Part shown: positions 1 through 9,711 of the stretch, piece after piece
Layout of the letters: each line of letters begins with the position of its first letter
How positions within the stretch are numbered: position 1 is the stretch's first letter
DNA from: Armillaria gallica
Taxonomy: Eukaryota; Basidiomycota; Agaricomycetes; Agaricales; Physalacriaceae
Length of the DNA stretch: 64,000 nt
Direction of reading: 5' to 3'
Assembly (NCBI GenBank): GCA_037576215.1
Contig: JBANDB010000011.1
Location: 2,356,001 to 2,420,000, forward strand
Made by a program: the position numbers and the translations under genes
Notes under the pieces: model-generated
Told to the model about the DNA's origin: nothing
What the model saw: the letters and a program-made list of their open reading frames with translations, nothing else
Databases searched by the model: none

Positions 1-50
1 AATCGCACCAATCCCCGCTAGGTAAGGCAAAACGCAATAACATACAGTCG

Positions 51-1808
51 TTACCAACCCGCACCGACCACCGGTAGGGCACCCTCACCCCGAACTGCTG
101 CTTCAAATAGGCTGAATCCCGGCAATTTCTCCCGCTCCCCGCACTTCTCATTGTCCTCCTTACGCTCGACCTCGGTCAAAGATACTATCTTCTCCTTCTC
201 CTTCTCGGCTTCCCCGCCACTACTGTCTTCTGCGATCTTGAGCGGCGCCAACGTAATCCTAGGGCTACTGTCGCCACCGCTCCACACGCCTGGACTGTGA
301 CTTTCTCGCGATGACGAGCTCGATTCAGGAGGCGTGACATGAGGGTGAATTGGCGTCATTCCGAAGGCCATCCGTACAGAATGAGCAAGATGGTGATGAT
401 GATGCGAGGCGTGCGAAGGCATGTGGTGTGAGGGACTCGCGCTCCGGCTCGTAGGACTACTTCGTCCGCTGTGGCTGCTTTGGTGGTGGTGGTGATAGGG
501 CAATCCAGGGGGAGGAAGCATGGCTAGGACTGGTGACGGAGCACGAGAAGGATTTGCGCTGTGCAAGTTGAGCCCCCTCATCGGGCCAAGAAAGGGACTC
601 GTACTTGGTGTATGTGACGCTGAAGCGCTTGTAGTCCTCATGTTACTAGAGTAGGGAGAGTGAGGCTGGCGAGCATAGTGACTTTGGTTAGCGTGAGAAT
701 CCGAGTCGGAACTGGCTGGAGAAGGACTCTCGTGATATTGCGGGGGCGGGGGCACATGGTGGGGGTGGGGGTGATGTGATGGAATGTAGTAAGGGTGATG
801 GGGGTGGGAATGGTGAGGATGCTTAGCGGCAGAATCAACGTGATGGCCAGAGTCATCCCCGCTTGAACGTGTGGAGAAAGGTGTCATCTGCCATGCGGGG
901 CCGGATAGTCTGCGGGTAATTTTCCGTTCACTGGCGGTGCTGTTACCTGGACCCTCTTCATCGTCTGACACGGCTTGATACCGTGACTGCCGGTGGTGGT
1001 GGCGAGGCTGATAGTAATCGCGCTCGTTGGAAATGCCAAAATAGCCGCGGCTATCATCGTACGGATGAAGCGCCGGTGTCGAAACCGGAGATGTGGTAGC
1101 GCTCTTGCTCAGACGTGAAGGATACTGTTGCAAAATAGAAAAATCAAGCCCTGGGCCGCCTCGTGTACGTGTTTCGTATTCGGCTCGTCGCAGGGCTTCC
1201 GCATGGCGTGCCTCGTACTCCGCGCGGCGCAGCGCCTCCTCGCGTTCAAGGGCGTATAGCTCGTCCATGGCGACGGAGGACAGTGTCGTGAATGGTGAAG
1301 ATGTCGTCGGGGGAGTCGCAGATGAGTGGGGGCGACTGCGCCGAGAATGGGGGATATCATAGGAACCGACAGACGTCGGCCGGGCATATGAGTCGTCCTG
1401 AAAACCCAAGCATGAGATAAAGGCGCCGAGAGTAATTAGATTGCAGCGTACCTCGTCGTCGCTGTTTGCTCTGCTTCTCGCTTTCTTCTTTACCCTGATT
1501 TGAGTTTCCTCTGGCTCATCAGTATGATCTGGAGAGCCAGTACCCCTCGACTTTGTCTTCTTTGGGGGCTGATGATGAGTGATATTGTTGTGGTCGTTGT
1601 TGTGTATCCGTGAATGCCTCGTGAGCTCGTCGCTCCTGGAAAACCGTTTTTCGCAGGACGGAAAACTGCATACAAAAGGCTTCTCGCCGGTGTGGGTACG
1701 TATATGCCGTGTCTGATGCTCGAGACGACTGAAAGCACGGCCGCAGAGAGGATACGGGCACTTGTAAGGACGAGGAACAGGCTTGTCGGGTTGTGTAGAG
1801 GATACCAT
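51..1808 (-). CDS. creA: CreA/Mig1-type C2H2 carbon catabolite repressor
   Basis: DNA-binding repressor of genes for alternative carbon sources, acting in the nucleus. Two adjacent C2H2 fingers lie at about residues 17-70, joined by a TGEKP linker. The finger motifs [18 protein letters not shown] and [18 protein letters not shown] are those of the CreA/Mig1 family. The rest is low-complexity: Ser/Pro-rich stretches, long His runs around residues 320-480 and an acidic/Lys tail. The reading frame is open for 585 codons, but 1398-1451 looks like a 54 nt intron (donor GTACGC, acceptor TTTTCAG) that is a multiple of three and has no stop. The spliced product would be 567 residues. The start gives [10 protein letters not shown] directly before the fingers. 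More than 2 kb of gene-free sequence lies upstream, as is common for regulators. The family assignment is firm; target genes, perhaps the glycosidases in this window, are inference. Confidence 0.93.
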   Translation of the reverse strand: MVSSTQPDKPVPRPYKCPYPLCGRAFSRLEHQTRHIRTHTGEKPFVCSFPSCEKRFSRSDELTRHSRIHNNDHNNITHHQPPKKTKSRGTGSPDHTDEPEETQIRVKKKARSRANSDDEVRCNLITLGAFISCLGFQDDSYARPTSVGSYDIPHSRRSRPHSSATPPTTSSPFTTLSSVAMDELYALEREEALRRAEYEARHAEALRRAEYETRTRGGPGLDFSILQQYPSRLSKSATTSPVSTPALHPYDDSRGYFGISNERDYYQPRHHHRQSRYQAVSDDEEGPGNSTASERKITRRLSGPAWQMTPFSTRSSGDDSGHHVDSAAKHPHHSHPHHPYYIPSHHPHPHHVPPPPQYHESPSPASSDSDSHANQSHYARQPHSPYSSNMRTTSASASHTPSTSPFLGPMRGLNLHSANPSRAPSPVLAMLPPPGLPYHHHHQSSHSGRSSPTSRSASPSHHMPSHASHHHHHLAHSVRMAFGMTPIHPHVTPPESSSSSRESHSPGVWSGGDSSPRITLAPLKIAEDSSGGEAEKEKEKIVSLTEVERKEDNEKCGEREKLPGFSLFEAAVRGEGALPVVGAGW

Positions 1809-4012
1809 GGTGGTGGGGAACCAAAGGGAAGTAGGGACTGGACAGTTGCCAGAACTTAAGGTAGGGTTGAGAACAGAGCCAAGGGGTCGACCAGTGGCGA
1901 GATGACGGGCGTTTCAGGGCGGAGACCGCCGATCTTTTTCCGGGCCGATGGCTTATCCGCTTCCTCCACCGCCGGAACTAATATGATTCGCTCCGGCATG
2001 CCCCGGCATCATCCCCTCAGCCTGGGGTAGGCGCCTTCCAGTCAACTCCAGACTGGAGTAGCCCTTCGAATTACCGCCCCAGATTGGTTTCTTCTCTCTT
2101 CCATTTTTCTCACCATACTCCTTCTCTTTCTATATTGCTTCCTCCTGATTTACTCTCATTTTCCTTTGGAACTTAGTTATTCCGGTCCATTCCCCACCGC
2201 CTTTCACGTGTCCCCCCACTTCCCCACGCCAGCTGACCATTCCTTTCATTGATTTCAGATCATTTATTTTTCACTTGCTGTTGGCGGCCCGCCGTATTGT
2301 CACGTAACACTTGGGGTTGACCCACGTCCATTCATTCACGTTGCCAAGGTCGCGACTCTCCAGAAGTAGCCTCTAACCTTCTTTGTATCCAACCACTCTA
2401 CTTCCGGAGAATTGCTCAGGACCTCGACCTTCCAGGCCTACGGGCGAGTCGATGTCCCCCATGCGTCTTACCAATCTCCATGCAAGTCTGCGGCGATAAC
2501 GGCATCCAGACCCTGTAAGTCCTAACACCTGACTCTCTATCTCGTACCCCTTCGAATTCTCTACTATTGTATTGATGAACTGGACCCATACCCATACATT
2601 CCTGCCTACAATTTCGGATTTATTTCCCTTCCGGTGCCATAACCTCGTAGGTTTACCTATATATAAGCCCGGTAAGTATACATGCGTATGGACTATGTAT
2701 ACGACCTTCTGGCCTCGATGCAGTGTGGGCTCTGTTCGCCGTGACGACTGCGAGCTGCGAGTATATCAGCTTTCCCCCGATCACTATGGGGGCGGGGTTC
2801 GGAAATGGGGCTCGGAACTTTTCAGAAATCTCGACCTCTATCGACTTGGACACGATGTCTTTTTCCCATGTTCACCATGTCTGTCACTCCGGATGAATAC
2901 CGGACATATCTTGGGTGCGCTTACCGTTGTCTCGTCCTTGATGTTACTATTCGTTCCCCTCCCATTCGCCCCGAATTGTGGTCCGTATTGTCGGCTCTTT
3001 TTGTGAGAACCCCATATTAATTACATGTACACGTACTTGCATCGGTCCAGGTCAGTGGTACCGTAATTTTCCAGGCCCTGAAAGCCGTCGGCTTTTTTAG
3101 TCAGTTAGCCGCGTATCCTCGTGTAAAAACCTAACAACGCCCCCCGCCTGTCATCTCCAAGTCGCGTCGAACCCTTAGCAACCCCTGACGCTCCAAGACA
3201 AATCGCGTCTTCGCAAATTATGCGTCATCGATCACAGAGTACAATGCGTAGTTCCGAACTTGTATTTTGATCCCCGGGCGCTCCGTTCCCGCCCGACAGG
3301 AGGTGGATTAGGGGATATGTTTTGATTCCGCCGTATTTGGTGTCCCAGATAGCCCGGTGGGACCTGATAACATCGTCCATGATGCCGGGGCACAGAGTCT
3401 TGGTTGTTGCCTGGTCTCGAGTTTGGGTGGCGTAATTGTCGTGCTTCTAAACTCAAATACAGCAACTACACAGAGAGATAGGCAGTCTAGATTGCACTTG
3501 GTTAGAGCCCGATAAAGTATCACACGTTCTTCCTTTCCACGTCACATCTCTGACAATGCATGCCTATCATCCCGCCGCGCCGGAATCAATTTACTCCCTC
3601 CGCCACGGGGTGGAATCAGCGATGCGGGGAACTGTTACAGGAACTTCTCCATTTAACCATTGACAGACTTCTGTTTCTATCATCATTTTGGACTCCTGCA
3701 ATGTATTACTTCCATCATGATTAACACATCGCCAATGCGAACAAGGTGATGCGATATTCGGGTGCATGTGGGCTTCAAACGTTCTATCGATGGTTGCCTC
3801 ACCCAAGACTCAACGCGCCTGCACGGCACTATGATCCACGGATCCGGGGCTAAATTCTTCCGTTCTGGAGGTCGGCACCGTCTGAGGGGAAGCGGGCCTC
3901 CACACACTTCCATCAGTCTGCTGCTGCTGAGTGCACAAGGCGTGTAAGAGAAGTAATTAAAAAAAGTACAAAAATATACGTCTGCCTGTCAACTTTCCCC
4001 CGTAGACTAAGC
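1809..4012. other. Gene-free region upstream of creA
   Basis: About 2.2 kb without a convincing gene. The creA-proximal part (about 2080-2260) is pyrimidine-rich on the plus strand, as in fungal 5' leaders and promoters. A 144-codon open frame on the plus strand at 2572-3006 lacks family features, codon bias or splice structure and is treated as chance. No repeats or RNA genes were seen. Confidence 0.5.
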
Positions 4013-5202
4013 TCATGGGTTTACTGCTAGATACCCACCATCGATAACGAGCTCCTGCCCGTTCATGTAGCCCCCTGCCGGCGAAGCCAGGTAAATCGCA
4101 GTGCCCGCCATCTCTTCGCCTCTGTTTCGCCACCGTCAGCATCATTAATCAACCGGCCACGAACAGAATTAGAAACATTGAATAGGAAGAAAAAGACTCA
4201 CTTCCCAGCCCTCCTCGCAGGCACAGGCAACACGCCCTTCCCGATCCTGTCCACCTCCTCGGGTGTGATCACATCGGTCGTCATCTCCGACTCATACGGT
4301 CCAGGAGCTATGGCGTTTACGCGGACAGATATGCCTTTAAGTGCGAGCTCTGTAGAGAGCATTTTGCTCAACTGTGAAGCGGCCGCTTTGGCGCTGTTGT
4401 AAGCGAACTGCCACGCCGCTAAGCCTAATAAGAGGCGGGATGACTTGAATGCAAAACGTACGTGATCTTGCGCCAGTTTCATCAACCCGCTAATACTTGT
4501 AACGTTGATGACATTGGCTGTGTAGCCTGGGCGGGTGTTCACGCAGTCCTTCGACCCTTTATCAAGTAGACCTAGGAACGCCATGGTGACAAAAAAGATG
4601 GGAAACACGTTGATGGAGTAGAGATCCGACCATCCTGGCATCGATTCGTTGAACATCGCTTTGCCTAGTGTGCCAGCGTCCTTATGTTCTGGGGCATCCA
4701 TCTGATTGAAGAATAGGGACACGGGACCGACTTGACCGGCACTGTGAATATTATTGGATGCCATCATCAGAGTTCAAGCGGGGAAAGGTTGGTATACGCA
4801 CTTGTTAACCAAAATGTGCAGCTTTCCTTCTTGGTCTTCCAATGCCTTTGTCGCCGAAAGTATGCTCTCCTTATCTGTGACATCCATCTGCAGTCTACCT
4901 CATGTCAATGCCGCAAGCGGGACAAGTGGAACAAATGGACATACGCCACCACCGTCCCGTTTATAGATCCACTTGCCACGACTTTATCTAGGACTTCTTT
5001 CCTTCTCCCTGAGATGTATACTTTGGCTCCATTTTCAGCCAGTCCCCGCGCGATCATGTATCCTATTTCGAGTTCAGTTATCGTTGTCGTCTAGTATTCT
5101 TAGGTGGAATGTTCCACCTATTCCTGTTCCACCTCCAGTCACGACAGCCACGAGGCCGGAGAGATCATAGAGGCTTCGTGATGTATACGACGAAGAGGAC
5201 AT
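4013..5202 (-). CDS. Short-chain dehydrogenase/reductase (classical SDR)
   Basis: NAD(P)(H)-dependent oxidoreductase; substrate unknown. The Rossmann nucleotide-binding motif TGGGTGIG is near residue 20. NNAG is rebuilt across an intron. The catalytic Ser lies in VTSISG and the catalytic Tyr/Lys pair in YNSAK. The C-terminal exon gives the usual SDR ending (IYLASPAGGY, then ELVIDGGYLAVNP). Five introns are inferred. One of them, about 4412-4465, is in frame and stop-free, so it would be missed by ORF calling. The start at 5202 is the first Met and sits 20 residues before the glycine motif. Total length is about 290 residues, normal for the family. It is transcribed away from the neighbouring Pol X gene's 3' end. 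Confidence 0.85.
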
Positions 5203-5658
5203 GGAGAGGCGAAATGGTGTAGAAGGTCACGGAATCAAGGATATATACCACTCGCGATCGGTCCGGAACCGGGTGTATTCACCGTCATGGGATCGGCGAA
5301 GACTTTAGGATAATTAGTTTATCCAGCTATAGATCCGCCCAGTAGTAGCATCTGGGAGGTATACAAACCTCACGACATCCTAATGTGTGATTCAGTCTAG
5401 CGAATCCAATTTTGTATGTGACCCATTTATGCAGTTCTACTTGCCGAAGTTCTTCAAATGTCAACGGCGTTCATCAGATCGACTTGATAACCGCACAGAT
5501 GCGAGTCATAAACTGGCCAATGACACGAGAGGCTATCGTGCCGTTGATCCCAGAAGCGTAAGAAAATTATTTGTTTATAATTAAGTACGTTCTACTATAC
5601 ATCCCTCAGAGACGGTATCAAGATACAATGCGACTTCTCACCGGGAGGAGGCAGGACA
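5203..5658. other. Spacer between the SDR and Pol X genes
   Basis: About 450 bp. It holds the SDR promoter on one side and the Pol X 3' end on the other. Only a featureless 65-codon open frame is present. No repeat or RNA was recognised. Confidence 0.4.
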
Positions 5659-7414
5659 TCACTGCTGGCCTTCCATCCACTTTTTGCGGACAACGCTTCC
5701 GTATAACTTTGGTAACCTGCCGTTGGTGACTTTACTGAGTAAATAGGAATAATTTCGTTTAGACGGCTCCACATAAGCCATCCCTAGCTCTGCAAGGATA
5801 TCCTTCTCAGAACCCTGAGTGATGAGCTCCCATTTACCCCGCGATTCATCGTCAGTCTTTGCATCGCTTGGAGGACGTCCCCTACGACGCTTAGGAGGTG
5901 TCGTACCATCGAAGTTTTCGTTTCCGTGCCATCGCCATAGCCCGTTCCCATCGAGAAACAGACCCAATTTGTCGGCTCTATCGTGCACTTGACGGACGAA
6001 CTCCATGTCGCCCGTCAGTGCCAACAGAGCTGGACCTCGACAACCCCAAGGGACAAGACTAGAAACCGAATCAGTGAGGCATATTAGACGAGATGAGGCG
6101 TACTGACTTGATAGTCAAACGCCTATACTTCCCCTCCTTCCGTTTTATAGCATTGACTCTTGACTCAAGCAACTCCAGTTGCCCATCCGCGTCGAGCTCA
6201 GGAACTCGGACTATCCCGTCCCATCTATCCCCCCCGCTCATCTTGACCTCTCGTGCTATCAAGCCTTGGACTTTCAACGTGGGGATAACGGTGGTGAGGA
6301 GAGGTGATTTGGATCCGAACTGCTTTTGTGAATATATCCCGTACACCTTCTCTGCTCGTCCTTTTCGAGGGAACTGTAGTGTTTTTTCGGGAGGTGGGGG
6401 AAGGGGTGCTGTGTTGAAACTTGGATGGAGGATGATGAGGTCAATTTCGGATGAGAAAGGGAAGTTGCGACGGTAGCTCCCAACAAGCTCTGTCTGAAAA
6501 TCGGAGGGTAATTGCATTCGGATGAAGTCCTAAAGCAGCCGAAATGTTTAATATTGGCCATGGTGGTGAATATCATGACACACATTGATAGTTTCTATCT
6601 CTTTGCGGTGGACAGGCTGGCGAAGGTGAGTGTAGTATGCGACTAGAATCTTCTGGCGTGCAGTAAGAAGCTGTTGGAATTTCGGGCGGTGGAGTTCACT
6701 GGCGGAAGTGCAGCCTGCCTCAAATAATTTTCTGGCCGTGTACGGACTACGCAATAGTCAGGGTGTCATTGTCGGGGAAAAGTGCATGAAAACTCACCCT
6801 AGGCCAGGAACTGACTGAAGTTCGTTCAACACAACCCTTTTAGTACCTTCGCGAATTTCAATCTTATGGAGTATTTTTCAGTATCGAAGAAGGCAGACCA
6901 TGACACAGCACCTACGACCCGTGCAGAATCGCCTTGCGGGGCGGGCATGGACTTGTCCGTTTCCTGGAGACAAGTCAGAAAGAGAAGCAGGGTTGGGATC
7001 GTGCTGCTTGCCTTGGTTGAAATCTCTTCATCCGCTGATTTTCCTTCCCCTGCTCACTGCTGTTACCTAAGCGCATTAACTGGAGAGATTGTCAAGACGC
7101 TGACAGGACCTGCTCGTTGATAACTGACCTTGAGAGCATCTGACTCAGATTTTATAGGGAAGTCCAGCGACTTCAACACAGCGATGGCCTTGTCGAAAGC
7201 GCGTAGTTTCTGGACATCGCTTGCAGGATTCTTGCGTTCCTTTTCTCTGTCTGTCAAAAAAATCAGCGTCGGAACCGTTGGTCAAGGAAACAAGCGGACT
7301 CTCGATAAGCATTTTGATGATAGCATCGTTGTGTCCTTGGGTAGAATTATGTCGAAGAAATAGCGGCAGTAGTGGTGGTCGAAGACGGAAAAAATATGGT
7401 GACCGTGAAAGCAT
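5659..7414 (-). CDS. Family-X DNA polymerase-like protein with substituted catalytic aspartates
   Basis: Relative of DNA polymerases beta/lambda/Pol4, which fill gaps in base-excision repair and end joining. In order, the visible parts are: a basic N-terminus (MLSRSPYFFRLRPP) that could target mitochondria; an 8-kDa-domain helix (FDKAIAVLKSLDFPIKS); a helix-hairpin-helix (SVPGLGPYTARKLFEAG, spliced); the palm start GSYRRNFPFSSEIDLII; and a C-terminal thumb (LTGDMEFVRQV ... GNGLWRW ... AELGMAYVEPSKRN) with a short extra tail. The DxD pair of the family reads E-I-D here. The third catalytic Asp, normally in a RRxD motif, is Thr in KYRRLTIN across a splice junction. No BRCT domain was seen. Exons between about 6850 and 7130 are unresolved and may include a GC-AG intron. 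The gene is divergent from SFH1, with 70 bp between the starts. Confidence 0.8.
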
Positions 7415-7484
7415 GGACGTCACACCGTGACTGACGCGTTTTTGGTGACTTTCAATTTGGCGACGACCAGGGCCTACGACCACC
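7415..7484. promoter_or_regulatory. 70 bp bidirectional promoter with an ACGCGT box
   Basis: The start codons of Pol X (minus) and SFH1 (plus) are only 70 bp apart, so both promoters share this DNA. It contains ACGCGT at 7434-7439, the MCB element bound by MBF-type factors in yeasts, and a CRE-like GACGTCAC at 7416-7423. The sites are seen; their use is inferred. Confidence 0.6.
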
Positions 7485-9266
7485 ATGGCCGACAATCAGA
7501 ATTCAACGTTTCCGACATCGTTCGGCAACATGTCTGACGTACAGCTGGGTCAGACGATAAATCAAGTACGTCAGCTATCTATGCGAAGGAATCTCTACTG
7601 ACGACCTGGGTCTCAGCTGTCGACGGCTGCCCGGACATATGCACCGACGCCGCTGCTCCCACAAACGGTGTCAAAAGGTGAGCATACTCTTGATTTGGCC
7701 CTTATATCTAGTCCAATGCTCTAGGGTAGCATATGTGAAGAATCTTCATGCGTGGACGACGACAGCGACACCCCCTCCAAAAAATGCCGCTACTGGCGCC
7801 AGAAGTACACGGGCCAGAGGAGCGAACCGGTCGACGAATCTCACCAATACGCCTACTCCAACGACAACATATACACCCCAGATAGTCTACCAACAGGCGG
7901 CTCCTCAGCCACCAGTACAGCCAGTAGTGATACAAGCTCCACCGCCGCCAAACCCGCCCAGGTCAATACTACCGACTACACCACAAGCTTTGATATCTAC
8001 CTACTCTTCGCGGCTAAAGACAGGTGCAACACTGTTAATGCAACCCATCCTTGCATCGACGTCATCTAACACGGCTTCAACGAGTACAAGAGCTGCCACA
8101 CGACGCGGCGGTGTAGTTAACTATGCCGACCCAGGCTCCGGCGACGACCTTCCTGACGCCGGTGCGCTCGATTCCGACGACTCTGATTTTATAGCAAGTG
8201 GAGGAACGAGGACAGCCATCCGGCAGCAGGGTACCTCCACCAGAGCACGCATGAACGCTGGGATGTCTGTTTTCAATTCAACAACAGGTGTCACTACTAT
8301 ACGTCAACAGTCAACACCTCCTCCCCCGCCACCGCCACTACCTGAAAAGACCGAGCTCGACCAGAGTTATCTAGGCCAAGTTCCACCTTCTCGATACATA
8401 ACAGCCCGCCCATTTTATCCTACGCCCCATACCTACGCGTCTCCAGACATCCTGGCCGCTCATTCAGAAAGACGCACATCATTGGTGCCTATACGCGTTG
8501 AATTTGAGACCGAGACACATCGAATAAGAGATTGCTTTGTGTGGAATCTCTACGAGAACATCGTCAGACCAGAGACGTTCGCAAAGACTTTTTGTAATGA
8601 TCTTGATCTACCGATCGTTCCCTGGGCTGAGACGGTGGCAAATCAAATAAAGGCTCAGTTGGAAGACCATGAGGGTATTGCTACGATGGATTTGGGTGTT
8701 GACGGAGCAGTGAATGGTGAAGAAGATGGCCGTGAGGAAGTCGCAGAATGTCGAGTCATTCTCAGCGTATGTTCTCATTGTTCTTCTTTCACTGTCATGC
8801 TGATTTTTCTCCGTAGATCGATGTGCAGATTGCCACACACCACCTTTTGGACCATATAGAGTGGGACCTCCTCTCACCGCTAACGCCGGAAGCATTTTCT
8901 ACTCAGCTCTGTGCAGACCTTGGATTGTCCGGAGAGGCCGTGCCTTTAGTTGCTCATGCCATCCACGAGGAGCTCATTCGGCACAAAAAGGACGCGGCCG
9001 AATGGGGCGTGATCGGGGATGTCATCGACAAGTCTGGGGTCGTCAAGGACAAGACTGGGTTAAACATTGGATGGGGCGGTAATCGACCAAAGGTCCTGCA
9101 GAGCGTATGGCGGGACTGGGCTGACGCGCAGGAGTTTGCTACTAGGTTCGAAGAATTGTCGGCAGAAGAGGTAGAGCGAAGAGAGATTGAGCGTGAAAGA
9201 GCGACTAGAAGGCTGAGGAGAGAGACGAGCAAGTTCCAGAGTTCTACAAGAAGTAGACGGCGGTGA
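7485..9266 (+). CDS. sfh1: SFH1/SNF5-family subunit of an RSC- or SWI/SNF-type remodeller
   Basis: Core structural subunit of ATP-dependent chromatin remodellers. The N-terminal half is Thr/Ala/Pro-rich and ends in STYSSRLKTGATLLMQP, an Sfh1-like segment. An acidic linker follows (VVNYADPGSGDDLPDAG). Two SNF5 repeats come next: VPIRVEFETETHRIRDCFVWN ... RPETFAKTFCNDLDLP, then IDVQIATHHLLDHIEWDLL ... EAFSTQLCADLGL. The C-terminus is charged and probably helical. Introns are 7566-7616, about 7679-7725 (phase 2, giving SKRVAYVKN) and 8767-8816. The start at 7485 (MADNQNSTFPTSF) is the first ATG after the shared promoter. The paralogue SNF5 cannot be excluded by eye, but the compact length (about 540 residues) favours SFH1. 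Confidence 0.88.
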
Positions 9267-9711
9267 TACGCTACGCTGTATGGTGAACAGAATCGCTTGC
9301 TGTACTTTGATGTGTCGTGCTGACTTGGTTTTAGCAGTGGTATTGAAGACTATCTTATGTATATTATATTCGCTGTTCTAAGTCTTGACCTGGGCTACTC
9401 TCTCTTTTCAAGTTAGCACCAGGTCTAATTGCAGGAAAATACTATTCTGAATATTTGGTGTCGTGTTAGGTATCAAGTAGGATTAGTCTACCTTTATTCG
9501 TTCCTGTGTATCGCATTTTTGTTGAGCTCGATTGATGATATGACAGTTAGCACTTCTTTACCTTACCACAATTACCTTTAGAGCTCTAGGTTTTTTAAAA
9601 ACTATTACAGTTTTGGCTCTAGCCAGGCACGTATTGCCGCGACGCTTTTCCCGGCCCGGCGGCGTCGAATTTTGCATCCGCCACCTCTACGACCATTTGC
9701 CAAGATCTCCA
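9267..9711. other. Spacer downstream of SFH1
   Basis: AT-rich 3' flank of SFH1 followed by the leader of the coiled-coil gene. An in-frame ATG at 9613 could extend that gene by 33 residues, but this extension is Arg-rich and not family-like. No repeats were seen. Confidence 0.4.

Noticed and set aside
2572..3006. 144-codon plus-strand ORF upstream of creA
   Set aside because: No family motifs, no splice partners, and overlapping open frames on both strands suggest chance.
4732..5094. 120-codon plus-strand ORF opposite the SDR gene
   Set aside because: Antisense shadow of SDR exons and introns.
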